Positions 1-7,150 of a stretch of 64,000 bases of DNA are shown one piece after another. Source of the DNA: JBBDMC01 sp963775235. Lineage in GTDB: Bacteria; Pseudomonadota; Alphaproteobacteria; Rhizobiales; Kaistiaceae. The notes beneath the pieces were generated by a model. That model saw only the letters and a program-made list of their open reading frames with translations. It made no database searches and was not told the origin of the DNA. Where the stretch lies: the NCBI GenBank assembly GCA_963775235.1, contig CAVZHY010000001.1, positions 124,001-188,000 on the forward strand. The letters are read 5' to 3'. The translations under genes and the position numbers were made by a program. Within the stretch, counting starts at the first letter, position 1. Each line of letters opens with the position of its first letter.

Positions 1-90
1 AACCTTGGAGTCAGTATGGGGATGCGGCTGCATCGCCAGCATCCGAGCTGCAATCCGTTTGGCTTGAGTCAAATCCACTTTTTTTGCCAT
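1..90 (-). CDS. Small hypothetical protein, 3' end outside window
   Basis: Thirty codons of a minus-strand reading frame start at an ATG at 90-88 and run off the left edge. The visible N-terminus is Lys/Ala/Arg-rich (MAKKVDLTQAKRIAARML). An AGGG lies four bases upstream of the ATG on the minus strand, so the start is plausible. Its start codon overlaps the first possible start of the plus-strand gene at 89 within a CCATGG. No family recognised. Confidence 0.4.
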   Translation of the reverse strand, partial: MAKKVDLTQAKRIAARMLAMQPHPHTDSKV

Positions 91-386
91 GGGCCCTGAT
101 CGTTTCTCGCGAGACGAACTGAACTTTTTCGCAGCCATTGGCTATGCGACCGTCGCATGGGCTTTCTTGGAGGATATGATCGACATGATCGTTGATGCGA
201 CCTTGGAGCGCAATGGCGGATCAACACTGGTGTCCGAGCCGCCGCGTGCGTTGAAGCGCAAGCTGAACTATCTTCATCGGGCCTTCTCCACGCTCCCGAC
301 CCTTGTCCCGCTCGCGACGATGGTTCTCCCGTTGCTCGATGAAATTCACAAGGAAAGCGATAAACGCCATGACATTGTGCACGGCA

Positions 387-1481
387 CTAGTGGATGGAAT
401 CTAACACTTGGTGCCCTCGTCTGACGGCGGCGATGATGCGGTCGGGGTCTGCGGTCCAAGTGAACGGCTTGGGGTCATTGTTGGTTTCTTCGACGAAGCA
501 GTTGATGGCGGCCTGGAGATCGACGACCGATCGGAAGACGCCGCGCTTCAGTCGGCGCCGGGAGAGCTTGGCGAAGAAGCCCTCGACGGCGTTGAGCCAG
601 GAGCACGAGGTTGGCGTGAAGTGGAAAACGAAGCGCTCGTGCCGGGCAAGCCAGGCGCGAACCTTTGGATGCTTGTGGACGGCATAATTGTCGAGGATGA
701 CGTGGACGACCTTGCCGACCGGTACCTCAGCCTCGACCGCGTTCAGAAAGCGGATGAACTCCTGATGGCGATGGCGCTGCATGTTGCGGCCGATCACGGT
801 GCCGTCGAGGACGTTCAGGGCAGCGAACAAGGTCGTGGTGCCATGACGTTTGTAGTCATGCGTCATGGTGCCGAGGCGCCCCTTCTTCAGCGGCAGCCCC
901 GGCTGAGTGCGGTCGAGAGCCTGGATTTGGCTTTTTTCGTCGACGGACAGCACGATGGCATGCGCCGGCGGGTCGACATAGAGCCCGACCACGTCGCGCA
1001 ATTTGGTGACGAACTTGGGGTCGGTAGAGAGTTTGAACTGACGGTAGCGGTGCGGTTGCAGCCCGTGCTCCTTCCAGATGCGCCGCACGGCACTGGCGCT
1101 GATGCCACTCGCTCGCGCCATCATGTCGGCGGTCCAGTGGGTGGCCTCGGCCGGCGGCTCGGTCTGCGTCAGCGCGACCACGCGTTCGATCACCTCCTGG
1201 CTCAGCGGCGGAATGCGCGAGGGGCGCGTCTTGTCGCGCAGAAGGCCGTCGACGCCCTCCCGCATAAAGCGCTCCTGCCAGCGCCAGACACAGGTCTTGG
1301 ATGTTCCGGTCTGCCGCATGATCGTGGTGGTGCCGACGCCATCGGCGCTCAGCAGGACGATCGCCGCGCGCCAGACATGCTTTTGCGGCGCATTGCGATC
1401 CCTGGTGATGGCCTCAAGTCGACTGCGGTTGGAGCGGCTCAGCGAAATGAAAATTCCGGTGCGCATGCACCAGATTCGCAT
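387..1481 (-). CDS. IS630-family transposase
   Basis: A 364-residue DDE transposase that cuts and pastes the element at TA sites. The N-terminal third holds a helix-turn-helix region (around residues 30-75) and a Pro/Arg linker. The catalytic core shows the three acidic residues in their usual contexts: D in VLSVDEKSQ, D in HVILDNYAVH and E in WLNAVEGFF. The protein appears full length and intact. Start: ATG at 1481 is used; a second ATG five codons in is equally possible. The stop codon is TAG at 389-387, so its T and A come from the duplicated target dinucleotide and its G from the host flank; the element itself does not carry a full stop codon. Confidence 0.93.
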   Translation of the reverse strand: MRIWCMRTGIFISLSRSNRSRLEAITRDRNAPQKHVWRAAIVLLSADGVGTTTIMRQTGTSKTCVWRWQERFMREGVDGLLRDKTRPSRIPPLSQEVIERVVALTQTEPPAEATHWTADMMARASGISASAVRRIWKEHGLQPHRYRQFKLSTDPKFVTKLRDVVGLYVDPPAHAIVLSVDEKSQIQALDRTQPGLPLKKGRLGTMTHDYKRHGTTTLFAALNVLDGTVIGRNMQRHRHQEFIRFLNAVEAEVPVGKVVHVILDNYAVHKHPKVRAWLARHERFVFHFTPTSCSWLNAVEGFFAKLSRRRLKRGVFRSVVDLQAAINCFVEETNNDPKPFTWTADPDRIIAAVRRGHQVLDSIH

Positions 1482-1535
1482 GCCAGCCCGCCCAACGGAA
1501 TCCCAACGGGGATTCTTTTGTCAGGCGGAAACCAC
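390..1535. mobile_element. Complete IS630-family insertion sequence
   Basis: The element is bounded by TA at 388-389 and TA at 1536-1537, the target duplication expected for the IS630/Tc1-mariner superfamily. Both flanks read CTAG-like (CTAG at the left, CTAG at the right). The inward-facing ends share GTGG and then a matching CT-ACA block at positions 12-17, so the terminal inverted repeat is short and imperfect. It carries a single transposase gene on the minus strand. The clean restoration of the host reading frame on in-silico excision supports these exact ends. Confidence 0.85.
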
Positions 1536-1692
1536 TAGGGACTTTATGGAGTTTGGAGAGTCCATCCTGATGTCCCGTCGATTTTGGGACGGCCTGCGCA
1601 GTTACGAACGCCCGTTCAGGACCGACCTCAATCAGATTATGGACACTGGCGATGTCGCGTTTAGGCTATGCGAACAACTACTCAAAATCGAC

Positions 1693-1908
1693 TTACCCGG
1701 TCGACCCCGTATCTTTTACGGCCAGCCTGACCCGACTGAGTAAACGGCGCGCGAAATCCTCGGCCAACTCGCCGCTATCCTCCCACTGCGAAACCATTCG
1801 TGCGATCTCTCGCACCAAATCACCATCGCCGGGCGCGCCAGCCTCTCCCGCCTGAGCAGGATCGGCAGTCGTCACACGTAGCGTATTAGCCTCTTTTGTC
1901 AAGTGCAT
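1693..1908 (-). CDS. Hypothetical protein, 71 aa
   Basis: The frame starts at ATG 1908 and predicts a 71-residue acidic/helical protein (ending KDTGSTG). Its 3' end overlaps the 3' end of the interrupted HEPN-like gene tail-to-tail by about 50 bases. An AAGGAA lies about 12 bases before the ATG on the minus strand. The coding frame also runs open upstream of this ATG, but that part overlaps the promoter and terminator region and is not believed. No family recognised. Confidence 0.4.
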   Translation of the reverse strand: MHLTKEANTLRVTTADPAQAGEAGAPGDGDLVREIARMVSQWEDSGELAEDFARRLLSRVRLAVKDTGSTG

Positions 1909-1925
1909 AATTAGGAATAAATTCC

Positions 1926-1954
1926 TTGACACCGTGACGGTGCTTCGGTATGTT
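1926..1954 (+). promoter_or_regulatory. Sigma70-type promoter
   Basis: A perfect -35 TTGACA (1926-1931), a 17-base spacer and a -10-like TATGTT (1949-1954). It points toward the gene-poor stretch that ends in the terminator at 2035-2073. Confidence 0.5.
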
Positions 1955-1960
1955 CCAGCT

Positions 1961-2073
1961 AACGTCGCAGAGGTGGGCGACGGGCAAACCTCCCTCCCTT
2001 CGCCCGGTCTTACCGTTGACGCGGCGTTACCTCGAAAGCCTCCGGCGCAGCCCTGCGACGGAGGCTTTCTTTT
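1961..2073 (+). ncRNA. Candidate small non-coding RNA
   Basis: About 110 bases lie between the promoter at 1926-1954 and the intrinsic terminator at 2035-2073 and hold no convincing gene. Inside, GGGCGA near 1976 can pair with TCGCCC near 1999. It does not resemble 4.5S RNA, 6S RNA or tmRNA as far as can be judged by eye. This is an inference from flanking signals only. Confidence 0.3.
2035..2073 (+). terminator. Strong intrinsic terminator
   Basis: AAAGCCTCCG (2035-2044) pairs perfectly with CGGAGGCTTT (2059-2068). After one mismatch the stem extends through CGCAG/CTGCG, giving about 15 paired bases around a very small loop, followed by CTTTTC. Confidence 0.75.
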
Positions 2074-2112
2074 CGCCCCCACGAATTCGCCCCACCAGCA
2101 GAGGGCTTCGCC

Positions 2113-2297
2113 ATGACCGATCTCGCATTCGGCGAGGGACAGGCGCCCCGGCGCGTGCCGAACGGCGCCGACCCGGCACCAATGGCGTCACTTCCGGCAT
2201 CCTCAATTCCGGCATCGTCGCCGACCCCATTTCGACCGACGTCATCGGCGGTGGGGACGCCGGCCGCAGCCCTCCCCTTGCTTGCGGGAGGGCCTGA
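2113..2297 (+). CDS. Possible short hypothetical protein with frameshift
   Basis: ATG at 2113 follows a GAGGG. The first 22 codons (beginning MTDLAFGEGQ) read sensibly and then continue best in another frame, as GTNGVTSGILNSGIV to a stop at 2297, if one C was lost near 2180. No family recognised. It lies where GTA clusters would carry terminase or portal genes, but it resembles neither. Low confidence. Confidence 0.22.
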
Positions 2298-2450
2298 CCT
2301 CGCGAAGCGAGGGCGGTTTTGGGTAGGGGCGCGCTCGACGGATGGTAGTCATACCCCTCCCCGAAACTGCTCACGCAGTTTCGACCCTCCCGCGGGGGGG
2401 GGGTTGGGCGTCCTTTGTTTCGCGGAGGAATCCGCAAGGGGAGGGTTTGG
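2262..2450. repeat. Hairpin-rich intergenic repeat block
   Basis: Non-coding stretch made of successive inverted repeats: CCCTCCC/GGGAGGG near 2272-2294, CCTCGC/GCGAGG near 2300-2316, GAAACTGC/GCAGTTTC near 2361-2380 and CCCTCCCGC next to a run of G. It resembles the dispersed palindromic intergenic elements common in Hyphomicrobiales genomes. Confidence 0.55.
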
Positions 2451-2484
2451 CGTCGCTTCGGCTTCGCTCGATGCTTACCGCCGT

Positions 2485-2514
2485 GATGGATTCCGGTTAC
2501 GCCGGAATGACGGG
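2485..2514. repeat. Short dispersed palindrome, copy 1
   Basis: GATGGATTCCGG, a short loop, then CCGGAATGACGGG. Another copy is at 6668-6697. Both sit in gene gaps of the phage cluster. Confidence 0.6.
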
Positions 2515-2548
2515 AAGGTGCGGCGGAATGACGAAAAGGACTGAGGTC

Positions 2549-2686
2549 ATGCGCACGATGCTGAACCTGTTCGCTGAGGCGCGCGGGCGCGCCCATGTTG
2601 CCGTGTTCCACGAATTCGCCGCGGGCCTGGCGCGGATGATGCGCCAGCGCAAACCGACCGCGCGGGTGAGGGCGGTGGGGCAGTAG
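2549..2686 (+). CDS. Small GTA/phage protein in the g3.5 position
   Basis: A 45-residue protein (starting MRTMLNLFAEARGRAH, rich in Arg and Ala) with a GAGG five bases before the ATG. It lies directly upstream of the prohead protease, where GTA clusters carry a small gene of unknown function between portal and protease (g3.5 in the Rhodobacter capsulatus numbering). The call rests on size and position, not on a recognised domain. If right, it marks where the portal and terminase genes should have been; the bases further left hold only repeats. Confidence 0.45.
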   Translation: MRTMLNLFAEARGRAHVAVFHEFAAGLARMMRQRKPTARVRAVGQ

Positions 2687-2784
2687 CTCCTCCGGCTTCG
2701 CGCCGCTCCGCGTCGCTTCGCCGAAGGATGACATTTGAATGCCTCGGGCTTGGGCACGGAGCGCAGGTGATCGATTTGGTCCAG

Positions 2785-2855
2785 TCGTTGCGCACCCGGA
2801 TCGACCCTCACTGCGTCTCGGCTCGATCCGACCTCTCTCTATGGGAGAGATGTTG
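2785..2855. repeat. Phage-cluster intergenic repeat, copy R1 (partial)
   Basis: CACCCGGATCGACCCTCAC, then CGGCTCGATCCGACCTCTC and a GGGAGAG end. It matches, in reverse orientation, the first half of the copy at 8078-8262. The bases from 2687 to here hold no other recognisable feature. Confidence 0.65.
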
Positions 2856-2906
2856 CGCGTAGCGCATCGTCTCATCGGCGAAGCGCTGCGAACCTTTGGA
2901 AAACAC

Positions 2907-3578
2907 ATGACACCAACCGAAGTGAAATTCGCCCGCGCGCGGCTGGCGGCGGTCGAGGCCGACGGCACGTTTGCCGGTTACGCCAGCATGTTCGGCAAGC
3001 CGGACCTCGGCCGCGACGTGGTGATGCCGGGTGCGTTCAGCGCCTCGCTGAAAAAACGCGGACCGGCGGGCGTCAAGATGCTGTTCCAGCACGACCCCAA
3101 CCAGCCGATCGGCGTGTGGCTCGCCATCCGCGAGGACGCCGACGGGCTGTTCGTGAAAGGTCGGCTGACGACCGACGTGGAGAGGGCGCGCGAGGTGCTG
3201 TCGCTGATGCGCGCCGGCGCGCTCGACGGGCTGTCGATCGGCTACCGGACGGTGAGGGGACGCACCGACACCAAGACGGGCGTGCGCCAGCTGTTCGAGG
3301 TCGACCTCTGGGAGATATCGGTCGTGACGTTCCCGATGCTGCCGGAGGCGCGCGTCTCCGCCGTCAAGGCGGCGCGCGCGGAAGGGCGGCTGCCGACCAC
3401 CCGCGAATTCGAGCGCTTCCTCGTGCAGGACGCCGGGCTGACGCGCTCCGAGGCCAGGACCGTGATCGGTTCGGGCTTCAAATCCCTCGCCGGCAAGCGG
3501 GATGCCGCCGGCGGGTCATGCGCCGGCTTCGCCCTGAAGCTCAGGGCGGCGGCAAGACTGATGCGAAACGAAAGGTGA
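2907..3578 (+). CDS. HK97-family prohead protease (GTA g4)
   Basis: A 223-residue serine protease that trims the capsid protein and scaffold during head maturation. Family features visible: an N-terminal GYASMFGKPDLGRDVVMPGAF block, the histidine in MLFQHDPNQPIG, and the LSIGYR serine segment followed by the LWEISVVTFPM strand, as in the caudoviral prohead protease family. The start is ATG 2907, the first Met before family similarity; the longer frame upstream runs through repeat sequence. It lies five bases upstream of the capsid gene, as in GTA clusters. This gene is intact, unlike many of its neighbours. Confidence 0.9.
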   Translation: MTPTEVKFARARLAAVEADGTFAGYASMFGKPDLGRDVVMPGAFSASLKKRGPAGVKMLFQHDPNQPIGVWLAIREDADGLFVKGRLTTDVERAREVLSLMRAGALDGLSIGYRTVRGRTDTKTGVRQLFEVDLWEISVVTFPMLPEARVSAVKAARAEGRLPTTREFERFLVQDAGLTRSEARTVIGSGFKSLAGKRDAAGGSCAGFALKLRAAARLMRNER

Positions 3579-3583
3579 GAAGA

Positions 3584-4831
3584 ATGACCCCTGACACTAT
3601 CCCGCAACCGCTGGAGACGAAGTCGGCCGACACCATCGACGACGCCTTCGACGACTTCATGCGCGGCTTCGAGGAATTCAAGGCGACCAACGACGACCGA
3701 GTGGCGCAACTGGAGCGCAAGCTCTCCGCCGACGTCGTCACCAGCGACAAGGTGGAGCGCATCAACCGCGCGCTCGACGAGCAGAAGCGGCTGGTCGACG
3801 GACTGGTGATGCGGACGCGGAGGCCGCCGCTCGGCACGCGACGGGCGCGTGACCTCGCTCGCCTCGCTGGAGCACAAGGCGGCGTTCGAGGCCTACGTCC
3901 GCGCCGGCAACGAGGACGGGCTGCGTTCGCCCGAAGTGAAGGACCTCGCCGTCGGCTCCGACGGCGGCTACCTGGTGCCCGACGAGACCGAGCGCGAGAT
4001 CGGCCGCCGCCTGACCGCCGCCTCGCCGATCCGCGCCATCGCCGGCGTGCGCCAGATGTCCGGCAACCTTTACAAGAAGCCGTTCGTCACCACCGGCGCC
4101 GTCACCGGCTGGGCGGCGGAAACCGGCGCCCGCGCCAGACCACGGCGCCGGTGCTGGCCGAGCTGCAGTTCCCGGCGATGGAGCTCTACGCCATGCCGGC
4201 GGCGACGGCGACGCTGCTCGACGATTCCGCCGTCAACATCGACGAGTGGATCGCGGGCGAGGTCGAGACGGCCTTCGCCGAGCAGGAAGGCACCGCCTTC
4301 GTCACCGGCGACGGCACCAACAAGCCGACCGGATTCCTCTCCTACACCACCGTGGCGGAAGCCTCGTGGGCGTGGGACAAGATCGGCTACATCGTCACCG
4401 GCGTCGACGGCGCATTCCCGGCGAGCGACGAGTCCGACATCCTCATCGACCTGGTCTACGCGTTGAAGGCCGGCTACCGGCAGAACGCCCACTGGGTCAT
4501 GAACCGCTCGAGCCAGGCGGCGGTCAGGAAGCTCAAGGACGACGCTGGCAACTACATCTGGCAGCCCTCGGCGATGGCCGGCCAGCCGGCGACGCTGATG
4601 AACTTCCCGATCGCGGAGTCGGAGGACATGCCCGACATCGGCTCCGACGAATTCGCCATCGCCTTCGGCGACTTCCGCCGCGGCTACCTGATCGTCGACC
4701 GGCGCGGGGTAAACGTGCTCCGCGATCCCTACACGTCGAAGCCGTACGTGCTGTTCTACACAACCAAGCGCGTCGGCGGCGGCGTTCAGGACTTCGACGC
4801 GATCAAGCTCCTGAAGTTTGGCACGGCCTGA
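3584..4831 (+). CDS. HK97-type major capsid protein (GTA g5), two compensating frameshifts
   Basis: Head shell protein of about 415 residues. The first 80 residues form the helical delta/scaffold region with a coiled-coil-like stretch (VAQLERKLSADVV). The mature domain contains GSDGGYLVPDETE, LYAMPAATATLLDDS and GDGTNKPTGFL, typical of the phage major capsid family. The reading frame changes near 3830 (one extra base by GGCACG) and returns near 4132 (one base missing in a CCC run), so about 100 codons are out of frame as written; translating the other frame there restores the family sequence without stops. Start: ATG 3584 with GAGAAG upstream. Downstream bases 4832-5034 hold only a GGCGGCCC/GGGCCGCC hairpin (about 4872-4900). 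Confidence 0.88.
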   Translation: MTPDTIPQPLETKSADTIDDAFDDFMRGFEEFKATNDDRVAQLERKLSADVVTSDKVERINRALDEQKRLVDGLVMRTRRPPLGTRRARDLARLAGAQGGVRGLRPRRQRGRAAFARSEGPRRRLRRRLPGARRDRARDRPPPDRRLADPRHRRRAPDVRQPLQEAVRHHRRRHRLGGGNRRPRQTTAPVLAELQFPAMELYAMPAATATLLDDSAVNIDEWIAGEVETAFAEQEGTAFVTGDGTNKPTGFLSYTTVAEASWAWDKIGYIVTGVDGAFPASDESDILIDLVYALKAGYRQNAHWVMNRSSQAAVRKLKDDAGNYIWQPSAMAGQPATLMNFPIAESEDMPDIGSDEFAIAFGDFRRGYLIVDRRGVNVLRDPYTSKPYVLFYTTKRVGGGVQDFDAIKLLKFGTA

Positions 4832-5034
4832 GGCCCTCGTCCCTTCCTCCCAGGACGTGTCGAAAGGGCGGCCCGTCTCTCCTCCCGGCGGGGCCGCCTG
4901 CTTTCGCGGTCGCAAAAACCGCGAACAATCGATTTCGAATGGACCGGAAAAAGTCAGCGACCCGTTAGCGACGCTCAGCTTTTTCGCTCCACAGCGCTTC
5001 ACTTTCCAGTCTCAATAGAATCCGGGACCAACAG

Positions 5035-5610
5035 ATGACCGCAGCGCTCATGACGCCACCGGCACTCGAGCCGGTGTCCCTGACCGACGCCAAGGCGCAC
5101 ATGCGCCTCGACGGCGACGAGGACGATGCCCTGATCACCGCCGCGCTGACGGCGGCGCGGGTCCACGTGGAGGCCAAGACCCGCCGCGTGCTGATCGAGC
5201 AGGGCTGGCGCGTGTACCTCGACATGTGGCCGAAGAAGCGCATCGTCACCATTCCGGTGGCACCGGTCATCGCCGTCACCGGCCTCAGCGTCTTCGATCC
5301 GGGCGGCGACGAAATCACTGTCGATGCCGGCGACTACGAGGTCGACACGGTGTCGGTGCCGGGCCGCCTGTTCCTGTCCTCGCCGGTGCCGGTGCTGGTC
5401 GGCCGCGCCGTCAACGGCATCGAGATCGACGTGACGGCTGGCTACGGCCCCTCCAGCATCGACGTGCCGGCGCCGCTGCGCCAGGCGATCATGATGCTGG
5501 TGGCCCATTGGTACGGGCACCGGGGCGCGGTCGGCCATGACATGTCGCTCGACGTGACTCCCCTCGGCTTCGAGGCGCTGGTCGCCCCCTATCGGATCCT
5601 GTCGCTATGA
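5035..5610 (+). CDS. Head-tail connector protein (GTA g6, phiE125 gp8-like)
   Basis: A 191-residue adaptor that binds below the portal and prepares the tail interface. It has the usual start SLTDAKAHMRLDGDEDDALI, followed by mixed beta sheet and the ending ALVAPYRILSL, all characteristic of the phage gp6-like / TIGR02215 group. The gene is intact. It overlaps the next gene by four bases (ATGA at 5607-5610), the tight coupling usual in GTA clusters. Confidence 0.85.
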   Translation: MTAALMTPPALEPVSLTDAKAHMRLDGDEDDALITAALTAARVHVEAKTRRVLIEQGWRVYLDMWPKKRIVTIPVAPVIAVTGLSVFDPGGDEITVDAGDYEVDTVSVPGRLFLSSPVPVLVGRAVNGIEIDVTAGYGPSSIDVPAPLRQAIMMLVAHWYGHRGAVGHDMSLDVTPLGFEALVAPYRILSL

Positions 5611-6015
5611 CCGTGCTCGCCTTCGATCCCGGCTGGCTCGCGCACCGGGTCGCCGTCGAAATCCGCCGCGGGCACGCCCGACGGCGCCGGTGGCGAGACG
5701 CTCGCGTGGGACACGCTGGCGACGCTGTGGGCGCGCATCGAGCCGATCGGCGCCGGCGAGAAGATCATCGCCGGGCATCTCTCCGGCGTCGTCACCCACC
5801 TGGTGACGCTGCGCTGGCGCGACGACATTGCCGGGGGCATGCGCATCACCTATCGCGGCCGCACGCTGCGCATCCTCGCGGTCGAGGACCCTGACGAGAG
5901 CCGGCGCTACATCGTCGCCAAGGCGACGGAGGAAAGGCATGAACCCGACGTTGTCGCTGACCATGGACGGCCTAGTGCGGGCGCTGGCGCGCCTCGCCGA
6001 GCGGCCTGCGGTTGA
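5607..6015 (+). CDS. Head-closure / head-tail adaptor protein (GTA g7), frameshifted
   Basis: The start reads MTVLAFDPGWLAHRVAVEIRR in one frame. From about 5675 the family sequence (ARIEPIGAGEK, then ITYRGRTLRILAVEDPDE) is in the next frame, consistent with one extra G in a GGG run. These are hallmarks of the SPP1 gp16/HK97 gp-type head-tail adaptor family, usually about 110 residues. The corrected frame runs to 6015 and overlaps the next gene by 77 bases. That is longer than normal, so a further lesion near its end is possible. Confidence 0.75.
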
Positions 6016-6193
6016 CCGCGCAGTGGCCGACAAGGCGGCTGCGATCGCGGGCGCCGCCGACGCCGCCGGCCTCGCCGGCGTGACGACACGGGTCGAGCGG
6101 CTGGGGCCCGGTGACTATGCGGTGACGGTTTCCGGACCGGACGGCCCTGGGCGAAGCGACATCATCGCGCGGGCGACGGGGAGCTTGCCATGA
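5939..6193 (+). CDS. Small phage protein (HK97 gp10 position)
   Basis: An 84-residue protein starting at ATG 5939 with GGAAAGG upstream. It sits between the head-tail adaptor and the DUF3168 tail protein, where HK97-like clusters encode a gp10-type tail component, and overlaps the next gene by four bases. The sequence ends GRSDIIARATGSLP. It has no motif that proves the assignment, and it is shorter than typical gp10 proteins. The call is positional. Confidence 0.5.
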   Translation: MNPTLSLTMDGLVRALARLAERPAVDRAVADKAAAIAGAADAAGLAGVTTRVERLGPGDYAVTVSGPDGPGRSDIIARATGSLP

Positions 6194-6594
6194 CCGATCC
6201 GACGCTTGCCCTGCAGACGGCGGCGGTGACGGCGTTGCTCGCCGACGGCGGTGTCACTGCGCTGATCGGCGACCGCGTCTACGATGCGCCGCCGCGCAAC
6301 GCGACGTTTCCGTACCTGACGTTCGGGGACATGCGGGTCAACGACTGGAGCACGTCGACGGAGAGCGGTGCCGAGCACCGGCTGACGCTCGACGTGTGGT
6401 CGCGGGAGCGCGGCCGGCGCCAGTGCTACGACATCGTGCAGGCGGTGAACGCGGTGCTCGACGATGCCGCGCTGGCCCTCGACGACCACGTGCTGGTCAA
6501 CCTGCGCTTCGAGGCCGCCGACCTCCGCCGCGAGGCGGACGGCATCACCTACCACGCGCTGATGCGCTTCCGCGCCGTGACCGAGCCGGGATGA
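6190..6594 (+). CDS. DUF3168 tail completion protein (GTA g8)
   Basis: A 134-residue protein that caps the tail tube or joins it to the head. Family pattern: N-terminal helix with ALLADGGVTALIGDRVYDAPP, then FPYLTFGDMRVNDWST and HRLTLDVWSRERGRRQC, as in DUF3168. Intact. It starts at an ATGA overlap with the upstream gene. It is followed by about 140 bases carrying a dispersed repeat before the major tail gene. Confidence 0.87.
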   Translation: MTDPTLALQTAAVTALLADGGVTALIGDRVYDAPPRNATFPYLTFGDMRVNDWSTSTESGAEHRLTLDVWSRERGRRQCYDIVQAVNAVLDDAALALDDHVLVNLRFEAADLRREADGITYHALMRFRAVTEPG

Positions 6595-6667
6595 TTGCGA
6601 CGCGTTTCGTCACGTCGGCGCAAGCCCGGGTCCATCACGACCGACGCCGCTTCACGCCGACGCCGGC

Positions 6668-6697
6668 GATGGATTCCGGCTTTCGCCGGAATGCGGG
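6668..6697. repeat. Short dispersed palindrome, copy 2
   Basis: GATGGATTCCGGC, tttc loop, GCCGGAATGCGGG. Same family as 2485-2514. It fills part of the 6595-6736 gap between two tail genes that are usually adjacent. Confidence 0.65.
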
Positions 6698-6736
6698 AAG
6701 CGGATCGCGGTTACCCAGCATTTGGAGAATCCACTC

Positions 6737-7150
6737 ATGACCGCCCAGAAAGGGAAGGACCTCCTTCTCAAGATCGACTCCGACGGCCTCGGCAGCTTCG
6801 CGACCGTCGCCGGCTTGCGCTCGCGCCGCATCGCGCTGAACGCCGAGAGCGTCGACGTGACCGATGCCGATTCCGCCGGCCGCTGGCGCGAGCTGCTGGA
6901 AGGGGCGGGCGTCAAGCGCGCCAGCGTCGCCGGCTCCGGCATCTTCAAGGACGCCAGCGCCGACGAAACCGTGCGCCAGGTGTTCTTCGACGGCCTGATC
7001 CGCGACTGGCAGGTGATCGTCCCCGACTTCGGTACGCTCGCAGGGCCCTTCCAGGTGACGGCGCTGGAATACTCCGGCGAGCACGACGGCGAGGTCGCGT
7101 ACGAGCTCAGCCTGGAGTCCGCCGGCGCGGTCGGGTTTACGGCGGCCTAG
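6737..7150 (+). CDS. Phage major tail protein (GTA g9, TP901-1 type)
   Basis: A 137-residue tail-tube protein. It begins MTAQKGKDLLLKIDSDG and contains SVDVTDADSAGRWRELLEG and GEVAYELSLESAGAVGF, the usual pattern of the TP901-1 major tail family found in GTAs. Start ATG 6737 is chosen over the in-frame ATG 6722 because family proteins begin here; GGAG lies 11 bases upstream. Intact. Its stop overlaps by four bases the stop of the convergent membrane protein gene. Confidence 0.88.
   Translation: MTAQKGKDLLLKIDSDGLGSFATVAGLRSRRIALNAESVDVTDADSAGRWRELLEGAGVKRASVAGSGIFKDASADETVRQVFFDGLIRDWQVIVPDFGTLAGPFQVTALEYSGEHDGEVAYELSLESAGAVGFTAA

Larger units (their letters stand above)
89..1743 (+). pseudogene. 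HEPN-like hypothetical protein, interrupted by an IS630 element
   Basis: Removing the IS element and one copy of its TA target restores one open frame (89-389 joined to 1538-1743) of about 168 codons ending in TGA/TAG-type stop at 1743. The frame is continuous across the joint without any other repair, which shows it is one gene. The N-terminal half is helical. Near residue 98 it reads KRHDIVHG, an R-x4-H motif of the kind that defines HEPN domains (established for HEPN RNases and HEPN-like scaffolds); assignment to that superfamily is an inference from this short motif. The insertion falls directly after the motif, so the truncated product would lack about the last 70 residues. The start at 89 lacks a clear ribosome-binding site; a later ATG at 176 or 185 is near a GGAGG. 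Confidence 0.6.

Noticed and set aside
408..1538. Long plus-strand open frame antisense to the IS630 transposase
   Set aside because: Shadow of the transposase gene in GC-rich DNA; no family features, and the minus strand carries the intact DDE transposase.
2113..2544. Portal or terminase remnant left of the prohead protease
   Set aside because: No ATPase or portal-like motif in any frame; most of the stretch is hairpin repeat.
3830..4135. Programmed ribosomal frameshifting in the capsid gene
   Set aside because: No slippery sequence or downstream structure at either frame change, and the two changes cancel; indels are simpler.
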